Of a DNA stretch of 7,460 bases, positions 4,668 through 7,460 are shown piece after piece (positions within the stretch are counted from its first letter, which is position 1; each line of letters opens with the position of its first letter). Below the pieces are notes generated by a model. It ran no database searches and was not told where the DNA came from. It saw nothing but the letters and a program-made list of their open reading frames with translations. This DNA comes from an uncultured Muribaculaceae bacterium. Lineage in GTDB: Bacteria; Bacteroidota; Bacteroidia; Bacteroidales; Muribaculaceae. The translations under genes and the position numbers were made by a program. The stretch is from positions 1-7,460 of the forward strand of contig CAJTZQ010000109.1 in the NCBI GenBank assembly GCA_910583795.1, in the 5' to 3' direction.

Positions 4668-5756
4668 ATGCTTACTGACAATATAGACCTTCAAGGCAAA
4701 ACCATTCTAATCACAGGTGTCGCCGGTTTTATCGGTGCCGAGCTTGCAATACGCCTGCTCAATGAATACCCTGAATGTAAAATCGTAGGCATCGACAACA
4801 TAACGGATTATTATGATGTCAGACTGAAATATGAAAGGCTTGACGAATTATACACATACGGCAATCGCTTCATTTTCATTCAGGACTCGATAGCCGACAA
4901 GAAAGCGGTTGAAAGGATTTTTGAGGAATATGGACCGCAGCTTGTCGTAAACCTTGCGGCACAGGCGGGAGTTCGGTATTCAATCACAAATCCGGATTCA
5001 TATATTGAAAGTAACATCATAGGGTTCTACAACATCCTTGAGGCTTGCCGTCACAGCTACGACGAAGGCAATACTCCGGTCGAACATCTCGTGTATGCCT
5101 CCTCTTCAAGTGTCTACGGTTCCAATAAAAAGGTGCCGTACAGCACTGATGATAAGGTGGACAATCCCGTGAGCCTATATGCTGCAACCAAAAAAAGCAA
5201 TGAACTGATGGCGCATGCATATTCCAAGCTCTACAATATCCCATGCACCGGACTGCGCTTCTTCACAGTATACGGACCTTGCGGACGCCCGGACATGGCT
5301 TATTTCGGATTCACCGATAAGCTTGTTAAGGGTGAAACAATCAAGATCTTCAATTACGGTGACTGCAAGCGTGACTTCACCTATATAGAAGATATAGTGG
5401 AAGGGATAGACAGGGTGATGCGGCACGCTCCTGAACGTGCCGACGGAGAAGACGGGTTGCCGATTCCTCCGTACAAAGTCTACAACATCGGCAACAACTC
5501 ACCTGAGAATCTTCTTGATTTCGTACAGATCCTTCAGGAAGAGCTTGTACGAGCAGAAGTACTGCCGTCAACTTATGATTTCGAGGCACATAAGGAACTC
5601 GTACCAATGCAGCCGGGGGATGTGCCTGTCACCTACGCCGACACCACCCCACTCGAAAAAGACTTCGGCTTCCGCCCCTCGACACCACTCCGCTACGGTC
5701 TCCGCGCCTTCGCCGAATGGTATCATTCACAAAGATGGGCAGATCTAAATAATTAA
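4668..5756 (+). CDS. UDP-glucuronate 4-epimerase (NAD-dependent epimerase/dehydratase, SDR family)
   Basis: The 362-residue protein is a full-length extended short-chain dehydrogenase. The NAD-binding GVAGFIG lies at 17-23, the Asp of GIDN at 43, LAAQAGVRYS at 96-105, the catalytic SSS at 145-148, and the Y171-x3-K175 pair in YAATKKSNE. RFFTVYGPCGRPDMAYF (197-213) and MQPGDVPVTYADT (314-326) are typical of the UDP-glucuronate 4-epimerase subgroup (CapI/LspL/Cap1J type) more than of GalE. It would convert UDP-GlcA, made by the preceding Ugd, to UDP-GalA in the cytoplasm as a precursor for the polysaccharide. Another UDP-hexuronate epimerase specificity is possible. It starts one base after the ugd stop. 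Most of the gene is near 40-45% GC by hand counts, but from about 5580 codons become GC-rich again, suggesting a recombination join. Confidence 0.88.
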   Translation: MLTDNIDLQGKTILITGVAGFIGAELAIRLLNEYPECKIVGIDNITDYYDVRLKYERLDELYTYGNRFIFIQDSIADKKAVERIFEEYGPQLVVNLAAQAGVRYSITNPDSYIESNIIGFYNILEACRHSYDEGNTPVEHLVYASSSSVYGSNKKVPYSTDDKVDNPVSLYAATKKSNELMAHAYSKLYNIPCTGLRFFTVYGPCGRPDMAYFGFTDKLVKGETIKIFNYGDCKRDFTYIEDIVEGIDRVMRHAPERADGEDGLPIPPYKVYNIGNNSPENLLDFVQILQEELVRAEVLPSTYDFEAHKELVPMQPGDVPVTYADTTPLEKDFGFRPSTPLRYGLRAFAEWYHSQRWADLNN

Positions 5757-5808
5757 AGTTACAATGTTTACACTCCAATTCGCTTGAATATTTACTTATA
5801 CTAAAAAG

Positions 5809-7053
5809 GTGATTCTAAAAAGTATTTTACAAAATAAGAAGCTTATATCTAATTTCTCATATCTTACAATTTTGGAAGTTTTCATATTGATTGCTCCCCT
5901 TATTACTTATCCTTATCTTGTAAAAGTCCTTGGTCGCGATTTATATGGGTGGGTGATTACAGCTCAGGTTACAGCTTCATATTGTTCTGTTCTTGTTGAC
6001 TTTGGATTTAAAAGAATTAGTGCACGTCATATCGCCAAGAACGTAGATAATCCTTTAAAGATAGGAGAAGTAATATCTACAATACTAATACTTAGGTCAA
6101 TTTTATGGATTATTGGCTTTCTTGTTTATTTAATAGTCATATGGATTATAACTTCTTATAGAGAACATTTAACATTATTTCTCTTTTCTTTTATAACTAC
6201 ATTAAGTTCAGTAGTTTTTTTAGATTTCTACTTTCAAGGAATTGAAAATATGAAATATATTACAATAGTAAATATTATTGTAAGAGGAATATTCGTAGCT
6301 GCAACATTTTTTGTTATTAAGAACCCATCTGATTATATATATGTGCCTTTGTTATGGGGAATTGGATATATTCTTGGCGGTCTAATTTCAAATTTGGTTG
6401 TTTTTTATTTTCATAGAATAAAGTTTATACGACCAACTAAACAAATCCTAAAAAAACATCTTAAAGAAGGGTCTTTAATCTTCACAAGTGATGTAATGTT
6501 GACCATTAAAGACAAATTAAATTATAATCTTCTTGGAGCAATGGTTGGTATTTCAGATATAGTTGTTTATGATGTCGGTTCCAAGATAAGTAGCTTATTA
6601 CAAAAGCCTGTTGGGATTCTTTGTACAGCGTTATATCCGCAAATGTCTAAAAATCCAACAGTAAATAAGGCTAAAAAATCTTTGCAATTTATTGTAATTT
6701 TATCTGTATTTTTGATTGCACTAATTAATATTTTCCTCCCTTGGATTGTAAAATATTTTATTGATGAGGATATAGATTTAAGTGCTATCAGACTTTTTAC
6801 ATTAGCTCCTCTTATCGTGGGAGTGAGTATGTTCATAAGCTCTAATGTTTTTCTTGCTTTTGGCAAAGATAATCTAATATTAAAATCAACAATCATAACA
6901 ACTATTGGTTATCTATCAGTTTTAGGTATTATGTATTATACCGGACATCTTGATAGTGTTATGGGGTTTGTTATATTGACTATCAGTGCATATGTTATTG
7001 AAGCTGTGTATAGATTGATAATGTCACATAAGATATTTATAAATAAGATATAG
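5809..7053 (+). CDS. wzx: Wzx-type polysaccharide flippase
   Basis: The 414-residue protein is very hydrophobic, with about 12 predicted membrane spans in the MATE/MOP flippase pattern. Its N-terminus, NFSYLTILEVFILIAPLITYPYLVKVLG (shown here as the region at 14-42), is the usual signature of O-antigen and capsule repeat-unit flippases, followed by YGWV and FGFKRISARHIA. It should move lipid-linked repeat units across the inner membrane. The start is GTG 5809, after AAAAAG; no ATG lies between the in-frame stop at 5785-5787 and this point, so GTG is the best choice though not certain. A 52-bp AT-rich gap separates it from the epimerase gene, with no clear promoter or terminator. Composition drops to extremely AT-rich (20% GC in 6121-6180 by hand count), unlike the genes upstream, which is typical of transferred wzx genes. 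Confidence 0.9.
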   Translation: MILKSILQNKKLISNFSYLTILEVFILIAPLITYPYLVKVLGRDLYGWVITAQVTASYCSVLVDFGFKRISARHIAKNVDNPLKIGEVISTILILRSILWIIGFLVYLIVIWIITSYREHLTLFLFSFITTLSSVVFLDFYFQGIENMKYITIVNIIVRGIFVAATFFVIKNPSDYIYVPLLWGIGYILGGLISNLVVFYFHRIKFIRPTKQILKKHLKEGSLIFTSDVMLTIKDKLNYNLLGAMVGISDIVVYDVGSKISSLLQKPVGILCTALYPQMSKNPTVNKAKKSLQFIVILSVFLIALINIFLPWIVKYFIDEDIDLSAIRLFTLAPLIVGVSMFISSNVFLAFGKDNLILKSTIITTIGYLSVLGIMYYTGHLDSVMGFVILTISAYVIEAVYRLIMSHKIFINKI

Positions 7054-7095
7054 GTGATTATATTTAAGTAGGAAATATTTATCTTTTATTATAAT

Positions 7096-7460
7096 ATGGA
7101 GATACAAGCAAATCCTAAAGTCTCAGTAATTATGAGTGTGTATAATGAACCTATTGAGTGGATAGATCAGTCAATAGATTCAATTCTGAATCAAACTTTT
7201 GTCGATTTTGAATTCATCATAGTTAATGATAATCCAAGAAGAGATGATAATAGGATATACCTTAATCAAAAATCAAAGAAAGATTCTCGTATCAAGATTA
7301 TTGAAAATGAAGAGAATCTCGGTCTTGCAGCTTCACTAAATATAGGTATAGCTCATGCAAAGGGCAACTACATAGCGAGAATGGATGCAGATGATTTGTC
7401 ATTGCCATCCAGATTTGCAAAACAAGTTAAATTATTGGACAAGAATATAAATATTGGAGT
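7096..7460 (+). CDS. Family 2 glycosyltransferase, N-terminal part (cut by window end)
   Basis: Starting at ATG 7096, 121 codons are open to the end of the window. The protein begins with KVSVIMSVYNE (8-18), the nucleotide-sugar-binding strand of GT-A glycosyltransferases, followed by SILNQTFVDFEFIIVND (29-45, ending in the conserved ND), NLGLAASLNIGIAHAKGNYIARMDADD with the metal-binding DxD at D97-A-D99, and the PSRFAKQV helix. It probably transfers a sugar to the lipid-linked repeat unit at the cytoplasmic face; donor and linkage cannot be told. It is 42 bases downstream of wzx, on the same strand and of the same AT-rich composition. The C-terminal part lies outside the window. Confidence 0.92.
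   Translation, partial: MEIQANPKVSVIMSVYNEPIEWIDQSIDSILNQTFVDFEFIIVNDNPRRDDNRIYLNQKSKKDSRIKIIENEENLGLAASLNIGIAHAKGNYIARMDADDLSLPSRFAKQVKLLDKNINIG

Overview
The window looks like the start of a capsular or surface polysaccharide locus of a Bacteroidales bacterium (Bacteroides/Muribaculaceae-like; the genus cannot be fixed by eye). The signs are Bacteroidetes-type promoters (TTTG, about 20 nt, TAnnTTTG), a NusG/UpxY-type antiterminator as first gene, a small gene in the place where UpxZ usually sits, then sugar-nucleotide genes, a flippase and a glycosyltransferase, all on the + strand.

Layout. Bases 1-55 probably hold the last codons of an upstream gene. Bases 56-245 are low-complexity intergenic DNA. 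Bases 246-490 have the structure of an invertible promoter cassette: two inverted sites, each itself a dyad around a 5-bp spacer, with promoter matches just inside both ends. A leader with two hairpins (519-595) leads to a 483-residue protein (635-2086) that joins a tyrosine-recombinase-like half lacking catalytic residues to a NusG-like NGN+KOW half. A small gene of unknown family (2363-2836) follows. It lies between two intergenic blocks (2069-2352 and 2915-3070) built from repeated and inverted GACCA.../...TGGTC words. Next come ugd (3236-4666), a UDP-glucuronate 4-epimerase gene (4668-5756), wzx (5809-7053) and a family 2 glycosyltransferase cut by the window end (7096-7460).

Working model (inference): inversion of the cassette sets whether transcription enters the locus; the fused antiterminator, made from the first gene, acts on the leader so that RNA polymerase can read through the long operon; Ugd and the epimerase make UDP-GlcA and then UDP-GalA; the glycosyltransferase builds the repeat unit and Wzx flips it across the inner membrane. 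Base composition is mosaic: regulatory and sugar-nucleotide genes are mostly GC-rich with a lower-GC patch from about 4330 to 5580, and wzx and the glycosyltransferase are very AT-rich, as is usual for exchangeable polysaccharide genes.

Most worth a second look: the invertible cassette, the degenerate recombinase-NusG fusion directly downstream of it, and dispersed repeats that run into coding sequence.
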